DNA of 45,681 nucleotides, taken from the NCBI GenBank assembly GCA_039029355.1, contig JBCCGI010000065.1, positions 1 to 45,681 on the forward strand. The letters run 5' to 3'. The notes under the pieces are model-generated. The model did not search any database. It was not told the DNA's origin and worked only from the letters and a program-made list of their open reading frames with translations. Position numbers and translations under genes: made by a program. The first letter of the stretch is position 1. Each line of letters starts with the position of its first letter. Of this stretch, positions 8,199-15,894 are shown piece by piece. This stretch comes from JBCCGI01 sp039029355 (GTDB lineage: Bacteria > Planctomycetota > UBA1135 > GCA-002686595).

Positions 8199-9789
8199 AG
8201 GGCGTCGGCTGCTGGCTCGGCACGGGGAACGGCCCGTGCGAAGGCTTGCAGTTCCAGCCCCCGGTTTCGCCGCCGCCGGGAACACCGGGCGGCAGGAGCG
8301 CCAGGATCGGCGACGCGCTGTCGGGCTCGTCGCGCACCTGCACGAAGGTCGCGAAGTCGCCGGCGAAGACGGCGGTCGTCGCCGGCCACGCGTGCAGGGT
8401 CGTGCTCCCGCTGCGCTCGACCGCGCGGAGCGTGACGTGCAGCACGTCCAGCGCGACCGGGTCCAGCGCGAAGGTCGTCGACACGGTCTGGGACGCTCCC
8501 GACAGCGCTTCGTACGACACCGCGTTGCTCGGGTGATCGGGCTGCACGTCCTGCGCGAGGTCCGCGCGGTAGTGGGCCTTGATCTCGAGGTGCGTCGCGC
8601 CCGTCGGATAGCCGCCCCCCACGGGCGCGACGACGAACGTCGCGGCGCCGGTGTTCGGGTCGAAGGTCGGGAAGACGTCGTCCTGGATCGCCGGCTTGAT
8701 CGGCGTCTGGTCGAGGGCCGTCCCGTAGAAGACCTCCACCACGCCGCCGGCGTCCCAGGGCAACAGCACGTCGACATCGCCGTCGCCGTCGACGTCGCCC
8801 GCGATCGGCTCGGCCGTCACCGCCCCCGGACCGCCCGACAGCGAGAAGACGAACGCATCGGGCAGCGCCTGTTGCGCCGGTCCGGCCACGGGGTCGTAGA
8901 GCTCTACCCGCGGCAGGTCGTCGCGGCTCAGCAACAGCTCGTCGGCGCCATCGACGTCGTAGTCCGCCGCGGCGAGCGCGACCACCGAGGCGCCGGTCAC
9001 GTCCACCCACGAGGCGCCGACCGCACCGAGGCGATCGACGTGCACCAGCGCGGCGACGGGCGACTCGCTGCGCCACGCGAGCCGGTCGTTCTCACCCGGC
9101 GACGAGAGCACCGCGAGCCCGCCGAGCGTGGTGCTCCCCGCCGGCTTGGTCAGCGTCGCGACCAGCGCGCCGGCCTGATCGAAGACGTAGACCCCGGTGG
9201 AGTTCAGCACCGCGATCTCGGGTCCGCCCAGCCCGTCCCAGTCGAGCACGGCCACGTCGAGGCCCGCGCGCAGGGTCGGGAACGAGACGTCGCTGCCCAG
9301 CCCGAACGGGCCGTCGTACAGCACGTCGACCTGGGAGCCGCCGGCGCCGAGGCTGACCACGTCGCGCCCCCAGGCACCGTCGAGCTGCGCCGTGCGCAGG
9401 CGCAGGGAGGAGCTCCAGCCGCCTCCGGTGCGCACCGCGCTCGCGGCGAAGCCGGTCGGCAGGGCCGGGTCGATGCGCAGCAGTCCCGTGGCGTCGGTGC
9501 CGAGCAGCGCGCCCGCACCGCCCGGAGTGTCCGGAGGCAGCGGCGCCAGCGTGTCGAGGTCGAGCCCCGTGTCGACCACCGCGTCGTAGGTGCCGACGCC
9601 GTAGAAGGCGTAGAGCCGCGTGCCGTCGAGCGTGAACGCGTCCAGCACACCGTCGCCGGTGAACTGCAGCGCCGTGCCGACGCCCGCCGAGCCGGTGGCG
9701 GAAGCCACCGACGGCCAGACGATGTCGCGCTCTTCGCCGTCGAAGGAGCTGGAGAGTTGAAGAAAGAGCAGAAGCGAGAGTCGAAGCAT
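8197..9789 (-). CDS. Secreted FG-GAP/VCBS repeat protein
   Basis: A 530-residue protein starting with a short Leu-rich signal (MLRLSLLLFLQLSSS). Calcium-binding propeller loops are seen as DWDGLGGPEIAVLN, DYDVDGADELLLSRDD and DVDGDGDVDVLLPWD, each followed by a hydrophobic strand, as in FG-GAP/VCBS repeats. The C-terminal 150 residues look like a beta-sandwich (THLEIKAHYRADL, LDVLHVTLRAVERSG) and end in a Pro/Gln-rich tail. The predicted location is the cell surface or outside the cell; the binding partner is unknown. The bases before the ATG are pyrimidine-rich and lack an obvious Shine-Dalgarno sequence. The 220-bp region upstream contains the inverted-repeat element at 9895-10012. Confidence 0.85.
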   Translation of the reverse strand: MLRLSLLLFLQLSSSFDGEERDIVWPSVASATGSAGVGTALQFTGDGVLDAFTLDGTRLYAFYGVGTYDAVVDTGLDLDTLAPLPPDTPGGAGALLGTDATGLLRIDPALPTGFAASAVRTGGGWSSSLRLRTAQLDGAWGRDVVSLGAGGSQVDVLYDGPFGLGSDVSFPTLRAGLDVAVLDWDGLGGPEIAVLNSTGVYVFDQAGALVATLTKPAGSTTLGGLAVLSSPGENDRLAWRSESPVAALVHVDRLGAVGASWVDVTGASVVALAAADYDVDGADELLLSRDDLPRVELYDPVAGPAQQALPDAFVFSLSGGPGAVTAEPIAGDVDGDGDVDVLLPWDAGGVVEVFYGTALDQTPIKPAIQDDVFPTFDPNTGAATFVVAPVGGGYPTGATHLEIKAHYRADLAQDVQPDHPSNAVSYEALSGASQTVSTTFALDPVALDVLHVTLRAVERSGSTTLHAWPATTAVFAGDFATFVQVRDEPDSASPILALLPPGVPGGGETGGWNCKPSHGPFPVPSQQPTP

Positions 9790-9894
9790 AGGAGGGGGAA
9801 GAGCTTGGAGGAGGCCTGTACCTTGGGTGCTCGTCTCCGGCCTCTCGGCGGCTCGCAGGAACTCGAATTTTCTTCACGGGCCCGGGTTCCCTCC

Positions 9895-10012
9895 TAGGAG
9901 CCGGTCCGAGTCTGCGCGGTTCGCGAGGCGGTGAGCATCGAGTTTCGGACTCGAGGCTCGCCGCATCGAGGACCGCTGTATCGCGGATCGCGAAGACTCG
10001 GACCGGCTCCTA
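9895..10012. repeat. 118-bp element with perfect 19-bp terminal inverted repeats
   Basis: The left arm 9895-9913 (TAGGAGCCGGTCCGAGTCT) and right arm 9994-10012 are perfect reverse complements over 19 bp. Inside, 9930-9959 forms a second imperfect hairpin (GGTGAGCATCGAG against CTCGAGGCTCGCC, about 13 bp with two imperfect positions). The 80-bp core has no reading frame of note. The right arm overlaps the TAG stop of the upstream minus-strand gene. It may be a MITE-like mobile element, a structured RNA in the intergenic mRNA, or an elaborate terminator. No clear target-site duplication is visible. Confidence 0.8.
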
Positions 10013-11743
10013 AGGGCCGACGACGACCTCGAGCCCGTCCGAGAGCGCGAAGCCGAGGTAGGGCCCGCCGGGCTCGCTGGCCGCCGCCTGGAAGGTGAGC
10101 AGCAATCCGGCGAGCGCGGGCTCGTCGGGCAGGGGCGTCGGCGGGAGCGTTCCGGCGCCAGCCGCGTCGGCCGTGTAGCCGCCCAGGATGCCGGGAGCGT
10201 CGACCCACAGCACGCACGCGGCGCCGAGCGGAAGCTCGGCGAAGCCCGTCCCGAAGACGTGCACCACGGCGGCCAGCGGCGCGGCGCCCTCCACGCCGAC
10301 CGAGAACGTGTCGCCGAGGCTCGGAGCTCCGCTCCACGTCGCGCGCGGCGCCGCGGGCGCGGCGGAGCAGCCGGCGCCGTAGCGCTCGACGACCCATCCG
10401 CCTGCCTCGGCGACCGTCACCGCGTGCAGCTCGGAGCCCAGGCTGCCGTCGTCGGCGCGGAAGAACACGTTGGCCCCGACGCGGCGCGGGAAGCCGGGCT
10501 CGGACGAGCCGGCCGGGTCGATGTCCGCCAGCAGCTCGGTCCCCGCCGCGGTCCCGTCGCTGACCCACAGCTCGTCGCCCGCCGACCCGCCGTTCGCACC
10601 GAAGACCACGCGCCCGTCGGGCAGCCCGCTCATCTCAAAGGTGGTCGCCGAACCGACGAAGCTCGCGACGAGCGCGGTCCCCGCCACGCTGCCGTCGGTG
10701 CGCCACAGCTCCGAGGCGCCGCCCGGCACCGGGCGCGCGAAGAAGTACGCCCAGGGCCCGGCACCGACCGGCCCCCCCACGAGCCCGCCGTCCGGCCCGG
10801 GGCGCAGGTCCGCCAGCAGGAAGGTCCCGGCGGAGGTGCCGTCGGTGCGCCAGGGCTCGAGCCCCTCCGGCCCGGTGGCGGAGAAGACCAGGACCCCGGG
10901 CGCATCGACCCCGACCGGCGCGAAGCTGCCCGGCGTGGAGCCCAGCGGGCCCGGCTGGATGTCCGCGAGCCGCACCGTCCCCGCGGCGCTGCCGTCGCTG
11001 CGCCACAGCTCGCGGTCGCCGAAGGCGTCCTCGAAGGCGCCGACGAGGTCTCCCCCGAGCTCCGCCGACGCGCCGAGGGCGGCGTTGCCGCCGGGGTTGG
11101 CGTCGAGCACCTGAGCCGTCCCCGGCGCGCTGCCGTCGGTGGTCCAAAGCTCGTACCCCGCACCGCCGCCATCGTTGCCTAGGAAGTAGATCCGCTCGCC
11201 GGCCGTGCGCCCGTTGAGCGAGCCGAGCAGCGTGCCGATCCAGACCGTGCCGCCGGCGGTCCCGTCGGTCACGACGAGGTGGGACTCCGACTCGCTGGAG
11301 CCGGGCCCCAGGCCGCGCACGCAGACGACGGCGCGGTCGCCGAGCGACGCGCTCCAGGACGGGAACTGGACGCCGATGCCCAGGCTGGCCTGGTAGTTGA
11401 GAAACGGCGTCGTCCCGGCCGGGGTGCCGTCGCTGGTCCAGAGCGCTTCGTCCGTCGAGAACAACACCCGCCCGCCGACCTCGGCGAAGTCGGACGGCGG
11501 CGACACTCCTGGCCCCGCGAAGACCGCCAGGTCGACCGTTCCGGCCGAGGTGCCGTCGCTCGACCACAGCACGGTCCCCACCGGGGTCGTGTGCGTGAGC
11601 AGCAGGCGCTCGCCCGCCGCGGCTTGGAAGGCCGGCGAGCTGCCGGCCGCCCCCGGGACGAGGTCGGCGACGAGCGTGTCTCCGCCGTCGAGCTGAACGG
11701 CGGCCGGGGAGAACAGGCAAGCGAGAAGCAGCGTCTGGATCAT
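10010..11743 (-). CDS. Secreted ELWxxDGT-repeat (propeller-like) protein
   Basis: A 577-residue protein. I chose ATG 11743 because it begins a short signal peptide (MIQTLLLACLFSPAAVQ); the frame is open further upstream but there it reads as shadow of the divergent gene. About eight copies of the ELWxxDGT motif are seen, spaced 45-55 residues: VLWSSDGTSAGT, ALWTSDGTPAGT, LVVTDGTAGGT, ELWTTDGSAPGT, ELWRSDGSAAGT, EPWRTDGTSAGT, ELWRTDGSVAGT and ELWVSDGTAAGT. These usually form beta-propeller blades. The last 130 residues (from about RYGAGCSAAP to SDGLEVVVGP) are a separate beta domain that resembles C-terminal domains I associate with secreted planctomycete proteins (from memory, unverified). 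The function is unknown and the predicted location is extracellular. Confidence 0.85.
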   Translation of the reverse strand: MIQTLLLACLFSPAAVQLDGGDTLVADLVPGAAGSSPAFQAAAGERLLLTHTTPVGTVLWSSDGTSAGTVDLAVFAGPGVSPPSDFAEVGGRVLFSTDEALWTSDGTPAGTTPFLNYQASLGIGVQFPSWSASLGDRAVVCVRGLGPGSSESESHLVVTDGTAGGTVWIGTLLGSLNGRTAGERIYFLGNDGGGAGYELWTTDGSAPGTAQVLDANPGGNAALGASAELGGDLVGAFEDAFGDRELWRSDGSAAGTVRLADIQPGPLGSTPGSFAPVGVDAPGVLVFSATGPEGLEPWRTDGTSAGTFLLADLRPGPDGGLVGGPVGAGPWAYFFARPVPGGASELWRTDGSVAGTALVASFVGSATTFEMSGLPDGRVVFGANGGSAGDELWVSDGTAAGTELLADIDPAGSSEPGFPRRVGANVFFRADDGSLGSELHAVTVAEAGGWVVERYGAGCSAAPAAPRATWSGAPSLGDTFSVGVEGAAPLAAVVHVFGTGFAELPLGAACVLWVDAPGILGGYTADAAGAGTLPPTPLPDEPALAGLLLTFQAAASEPGGPYLGFALSDGLEVVVGP

Positions 11744-12011
11744 GGGCGTGCGGTGGATGGGCCTCGGGTGAGAGCTTGCGTCGCGCAACGCGCGAGGCGT
11801 GGCGCGAAACCGCGAAAAAGCGCGCGCGCGGCGCCGGCCGGCGCCGAACGCGACGCGGGGTCTCCCGCCCCCCCCACGGCGATCTTGTGGGCCCGTGCAT
11901 CGCTGCGTCCCGCGCCCGGGAACCTGATCCACAGCGCTCGTTCGGCGCGCGGGGCCGGCCGCGACGGTGCCGAAGCAGGGGCGTTCGCCTAGTCCCTGAA
12001 ACAAACTCCCC
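11744..12011. promoter_or_regulatory. Divergent intergenic region with a 16-bp palindrome
   Basis: This 268-bp gap between two divergent exported-protein genes must hold both promoters. GGCGCCGGCCGGCGCC at 11830-11845 is a perfect palindrome and a candidate operator, though simple GC-rich self-complementarity is also possible. I cannot name a sigma-factor consensus. Confidence 0.4.
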
Positions 12012-12500
12012 ATGACTCGAACGCACCTTCTGTGGCTTCCCCTCGGAGCCCTTTTCGCTCTGATGCCGGCCTGCGGCAGTAGCGGTGACGACGACCCCGT
12101 GACGCAGGCCACGCCCCCGCCCGACTTCACCTTCGAGATGTCCGACGAGGTCAACTTCGATCTCTCGGTGACGATCGACAGCGCCCCGGCGCAGGGTGTC
12201 TCGGTGCAGCTCACCCACGTACGCACCGCGCCGAACGGCGACGAGGTCTTCGAGGACGAACTCAACGGCGAGCTCTTCTTCAACGGCGTCACCGACGCCC
12301 TGGGCACGATCAGCGAGACGCTCACGATCCCGCTCGAAACCGAGCAGGTCGACATCGTCGTGCACCGCACCGGGACCACCGGTCCCTACACGGACGCGAA
12401 CCTCCAGACGTTCCTCGGCCCCGTCGCGCCCTCGGCCCGCGTCACGGTGAACCGCGCCGATCTGGCCGCCCAAGTCATCGACCTCACTACGACGCTGTGA
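12012..12500 (+). CDS. Small putative lipoprotein
   Basis: A 162-residue protein with a lipoprotein signal: MTRTHLLWLPLGALFALMPAC, lipobox L-M-P-A-C with Cys21, followed by the acidic linker GSSGDDDP. The mature part is a small, beta-rich domain (NFDLSVTIDSAPAQGVSVQL, VDIVVHRTG) resembling carboxypeptidase-regulatory/Ig-like folds, but I do not recognise a family. The stop TGA overlaps the next start (TGATG), so it is translationally coupled to the LruC-domain protein and likely works with it at the cell surface. Confidence 0.82.
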   Translation: MTRTHLLWLPLGALFALMPACGSSGDDDPVTQATPPPDFTFEMSDEVNFDLSVTIDSAPAQGVSVQLTHVRTAPNGDEVFEDELNGELFFNGVTDALGTISETLTIPLETEQVDIVVHRTGTTGPYTDANLQTFLGPVAPSARVTVNRADLAAQVIDLTTTL

Positions 12501-14197
12501 TGAACGCCAGACACTTCTTCCCCTTCCTTCTGGCCGCCCTCGCGACGCCTGCGCCGCTCGCCGCGCAGGACGGGACCGCCACCGTCCCGACCGAGGTGTT
12601 CGACCTGATCAACGCCACCGTGCCCGAGCGCGACAACAGCGGCTCGGCGTACATCTCGTCCGACTTCACCCCCAACATGGAGGTCATCGGGGACACCGAG
12701 ATCCGCGTGACCTTCCTGTGGGAGGGCGCCGGGTACCGCAACACGCTCGGGTACTTCACTTACTCGGAGTCCGGCGGTGAGTACACGATCCTGTCCTCGA
12801 ACCTGATCATCCCGAACGCCTCTTTCCCGGGTGCGGGCACCGCCGTCAGCGGCGACTTCTACGACCTTCGCGACGAGAACGGCGCCGTGCGCACGTTCAC
12901 CGCCGGCGAGAAGGTCGGGTTCTTCGTAGTGGCGGACGGTTGGTCGACCGAGCCCCTCGTGCAGTCGTGGGACCCCACGGCCGTCGCCATCCCCACCACC
13001 GACCCGACCGAGAACCGCAAGTTCGGGCGCGGCACCTACACCACGATCCCCTCGATCAACCCCGAGGTGAGCCTCGGCGCGCCCGGGCTCTCCGACCACG
13101 TGGTGATGGTCGATGTGGCCGGAATCTCGGGCTTCCTGTCCGATGAGGACTTCTACTTCATCGGCTTCGAGGATCTCAACCGGCGCTGGTGGTCGGACGA
13201 CGACTTCAACGACCTGGTCTTCGTGGTCCAGGCCAGCGTGGCCGCCAACGTCACGGTCGACGTCGCGACGGTCGCGGGCATCAACTCCGACACCGACAGC
13301 GACGGCGTCCTGGACGGCGACGATGCCTATCCGAACGACGTCGAGCGCGCCTTCGTGAAGCGCGTCCCAGCGGCCGGCACCTACACGCTGACCTTCGAGG
13401 ACCGCTACCCGGAGCTCGGCGACGCCGACTACAACGACGTCGTCGTCGCCTACAGCTTCGAGCTCGTCCAAGACGCCGCCGGCGACGTGCACGATATCGT
13501 CGGCACGTTCGAGCTGATGGGCCGCGGCGCGGGCTTCGACCACCGCTTCGGCCTGCACCTGCCCGGGCTTCCCGCCGCGACCACGGGCAACTACCAGGTC
13601 GAGCGCTTCCTCAGCGACGATGCCGAGACGGTCGAGAACGTCGGGCCGGTCACCATCAACGACCTGATCAACGTCGAGCAGCGCCGCATCGAGCTCTTCA
13701 GCTCGACGCGCAACGCGCTGCCGGTGACCACCGGCGACTTCGCGACCAACACCGACGAGCCCGAGGTCGAGCGACTGGCGGCCGTAGCGCGCATGCTCAT
13801 CAGCTTCGACAGCCCGGTGGACAGCGACCTCATCGGCCAGCCGCCGTACGACCCCTTCATCCAGTCGTTCGTCGGCCCCGACGAGATCGACGTGCACCTG
13901 CCCGGATTCGACGGCTTCTCGGACCGTCCGAGCTCGCTGCCCGAGGAGACCGGCCCGACGGCCTTCCTCGACGAGAACGGCTACCCCTGGGCGATGAACA
14001 TCACCACGAGCTGGCGCTGGCCGCTGGAGAGCAAGCCGATCTGGCTCGCGTATCCGAAGTTCAACAGCTGGGTCAGCTCCGGCGGCGTGAACTTCGCCGA
14101 CTGGTACGACCTGCCCACGACGGCCCAGCTGCTGTCGCTGGCGCTCGAGCAGTACCTCGAGCCGCAGACCTTCACCCTGAACCGCCCGACGCCCTAG
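12500..14197 (+). CDS. Secreted LruC-domain protein (DUF4114 + LruC)
   Basis: A 565-residue protein. ATG 12500 sits in the TGATG junction; GTG 12497 is an alternative. The signal peptide is MNARHFFPFLLAALATPAPLAAQ. Around residues 215-245 a DUF4114-like segment carries EDLNRRWWSDDDFNDLVFVV. A calcium loop DTDSDGVLDGDDAYPND follows at about 264-280. Then comes the LruC-domain hallmark TLTFEDRYPELGDADYNDVVV at about 293-315, continuing as the large beta domain to the C-terminus. LruC proteins are exported proteins, first named in Leptospira; their biochemical role is not established. The operon with the lipoprotein suggests a surface-attached pair. Confidence 0.87.
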   Translation: MNARHFFPFLLAALATPAPLAAQDGTATVPTEVFDLINATVPERDNSGSAYISSDFTPNMEVIGDTEIRVTFLWEGAGYRNTLGYFTYSESGGEYTILSSNLIIPNASFPGAGTAVSGDFYDLRDENGAVRTFTAGEKVGFFVVADGWSTEPLVQSWDPTAVAIPTTDPTENRKFGRGTYTTIPSINPEVSLGAPGLSDHVVMVDVAGISGFLSDEDFYFIGFEDLNRRWWSDDDFNDLVFVVQASVAANVTVDVATVAGINSDTDSDGVLDGDDAYPNDVERAFVKRVPAAGTYTLTFEDRYPELGDADYNDVVVAYSFELVQDAAGDVHDIVGTFELMGRGAGFDHRFGLHLPGLPAATTGNYQVERFLSDDAETVENVGPVTINDLINVEQRRIELFSSTRNALPVTTGDFATNTDEPEVERLAAVARMLISFDSPVDSDLIGQPPYDPFIQSFVGPDEIDVHLPGFDGFSDRPSSLPEETGPTAFLDENGYPWAMNITTSWRWPLESKPIWLAYPKFNSWVSSGGVNFADWYDLPTTAQLLSLALEQYLEPQTFTLNRPTP

Positions 14198-14227
14198 GGC
14201 TCCGCTCCCAAGGCCTCGGACCGCTGA

Positions 14228-14266
14228 GACGGCCGCGCTCCTCCCACCGGGGGGGGCGCGGCCGTC
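14228..14266 (+). terminator. Rho-independent-type terminator after the LruC gene
   Basis: A perfect 11-bp stem, GACGGCCGCGC (14228-14238) with GCGCGGCCGTC (14256-14266), 17-nt loop, then ggcgtttcgg. It lies 30 bp after the LruC stop and separates the surface-protein region from the polysaccharide locus. Confidence 0.75.
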
Positions 14267-14451
14267 GGCGTTTCGGCGCGGCGGCTCCCGCAACCGTGTT
14301 CGCGGACGCCGCCTCGATCCTGTGGCCCCGCCACAGACCGATCCCCGCTGCGGGCCGGAAGCGGCCCTCGCCCGGCCGTCGCGAGCGCGCCCCTTCAGGA
14401 CCCGGGCGCGGGACGTCGAGACAGCGACGGGTCTGCCACGACCCCGCCCCG

Positions 14452-15894
14452 ATGCGCCCCCCGCACAACCCGTACTCCGCGCCGCAGACGCCCGACCCGG
14501 CGACGCCGCCGGCGGCTGCCGATGCCCCGCCGGAAGCCGCGGGAGGCGACGGGGAGGCCGCGTCCGCGGCGCTTCCCTCGATGGGCGAGGTCCCCAAGCT
14601 CGAGGTCGCCAGCTGGCAGATCCCGCTGCTGGACGTCCTGGCGGCGATCACGCGACACCTGTGGATGCTCGCCGCCCTGATGGGCCTGGGCATGTTCAAC
14701 GCCTACCGCTCGATCCGGACCGCGGAGCCCTTCTACACCGCCTCCGCCGTCGCGGTGCTGCTACCGCGCGAGAAGCCGCTGATCGACGCCACGGTCGACA
14801 CGGGCTCGCTGGAGACCACCCAGGACGTCGCGCGGCGCTCGTCTACGGCGTCGCTGACGCTGCCCCCCAACGCGGACCTCTACCTCACGCTGCTGAAGTC
14901 GTCCTCGACGCTGGAGAAGCTCGCCGAGCGCTTCGCCGAGGAGCTGCGCACCAACGAGGGCGCGAAGGAGAACCACCGCTCGCCCGAGATGGTGGCCGAG
15001 ATCCGCGACATGGTCACCATCACCGGCACCGAGGACGGGCTCCTCACCGTGTCGGTCCAGTCCTACGACCCCAAGCTGGCCGCGAACGTCTGCAACGCGA
15101 TCCTCGAGGAGGGCGAGCTCGCCAGCAAGGAGATCGAGCGGCAGCTGGTGCTGCAGCAGGCGGTCTTCCTCGACCAGGCCGCCACGTCGGCGCGCATCGG
15201 CCTCGAGCAGTCCGAGGCCCAGTACCGCGCGTTCGTGCAGGAGACGGGGGTCTATGACCCGAAGAACGAGATCGCTCAGCTGGTCAGCCAGACCCAGCAG
15301 CTGCGCCGCGCGGCGGACCAGCTCGAGGGCGAGATCAACGCGCTGCTCGAAGCGCGGACCGAGGAGGACGCGCTCGTCATCGAGAAGCGCGCGCGGCTGA
15401 AGTACCTGCGCAAGGAGACCGAGCAGCTGGAGGCCGATCTCCGCCGGGGCGAGCCGGCCGCCGACATGGGCACGCTGATGCTCGAGCGCAACGCGATCGA
15501 GCAGGTGGTGCGCTTCCGCCGCGACCTCGTGATCACGCTGACGACGCAGGCCGACATCTTCCGGATCCGCGCGGAGCAGCCGGCCGGCAGCATCGCCATC
15601 ATCCGGCGCGCCAACGTCCCCCACCGGCCGGCGGGTCCGTCGAAGAAGGGCATGGCGGCCAAGAGCGTCGCGGGCTCGGTCTTCCTGGCCGGCTTCCTGA
15701 TCCTGGTCTTCGAGCAGCTCGCGCTGATCCGGCGCACGCGCGAGCTGGACTCGCGCCTCGGGCAGATCCTCGGCAACGTGGCCCAGTGGCTGCCGATCCG
15801 CCTCGCCGGTACCGCGGCCGGCTTCGCCGCCAAGCCCGTCATCAAGCCGATCCGGAGCATCTACGAGCGGCGTAGGAGGCGCAAAGCGGCGTGA
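14452..15894 (+). CDS. Wzz-like polysaccharide chain-length determinant
   Basis: A 480-residue protein. Residues 1-45 are a Pro/Ala-rich cytosolic tail; ATG 14581 (MGEVPKLEVASW) is a possible later start. The first membrane helix is near residues 66-82 (LWMLAALMGLGMF). It is followed by the Wzz-type segment PFYTASAVAVLLPRE, a long coiled-coil region (about residues 200-345, including LRRAADQLEGEINALLEART and LKYLRKETEQLEADLRRGE), the conserved Pro-rich segment near the second helix (ANVPHRPAGPSKKG), and helix two near 404-425. No Walker A/B or Tyr-rich tail follows, so this is a PCP without a fused BY-kinase. Wzz proteins set polymer length with Wzy. Its stop overlaps the next start (GTGA). 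Confidence 0.85.
   Translation: MRPPHNPYSAPQTPDPATPPAAADAPPEAAGGDGEAASAALPSMGEVPKLEVASWQIPLLDVLAAITRHLWMLAALMGLGMFNAYRSIRTAEPFYTASAVAVLLPREKPLIDATVDTGSLETTQDVARRSSTASLTLPPNADLYLTLLKSSSTLEKLAERFAEELRTNEGAKENHRSPEMVAEIRDMVTITGTEDGLLTVSVQSYDPKLAANVCNAILEEGELASKEIERQLVLQQAVFLDQAATSARIGLEQSEAQYRAFVQETGVYDPKNEIAQLVSQTQQLRRAADQLEGEINALLEARTEEDALVIEKRARLKYLRKETEQLEADLRRGEPAADMGTLMLERNAIEQVVRFRRDLVITLTTQADIFRIRAEQPAGSIAIIRRANVPHRPAGPSKKGMAAKSVAGSVFLAGFLILVFEQLALIRRTRELDSRLGQILGNVAQWLPIRLAGTAAGFAAKPVIKPIRSIYERRRRRKAA

Noticed and set aside
11925..11933. DnaA-box-like TGATCCACA in a divergent gap
   Set aside because: A single imperfect match with no cluster, no AT-rich unwinding region and no replication genes nearby.
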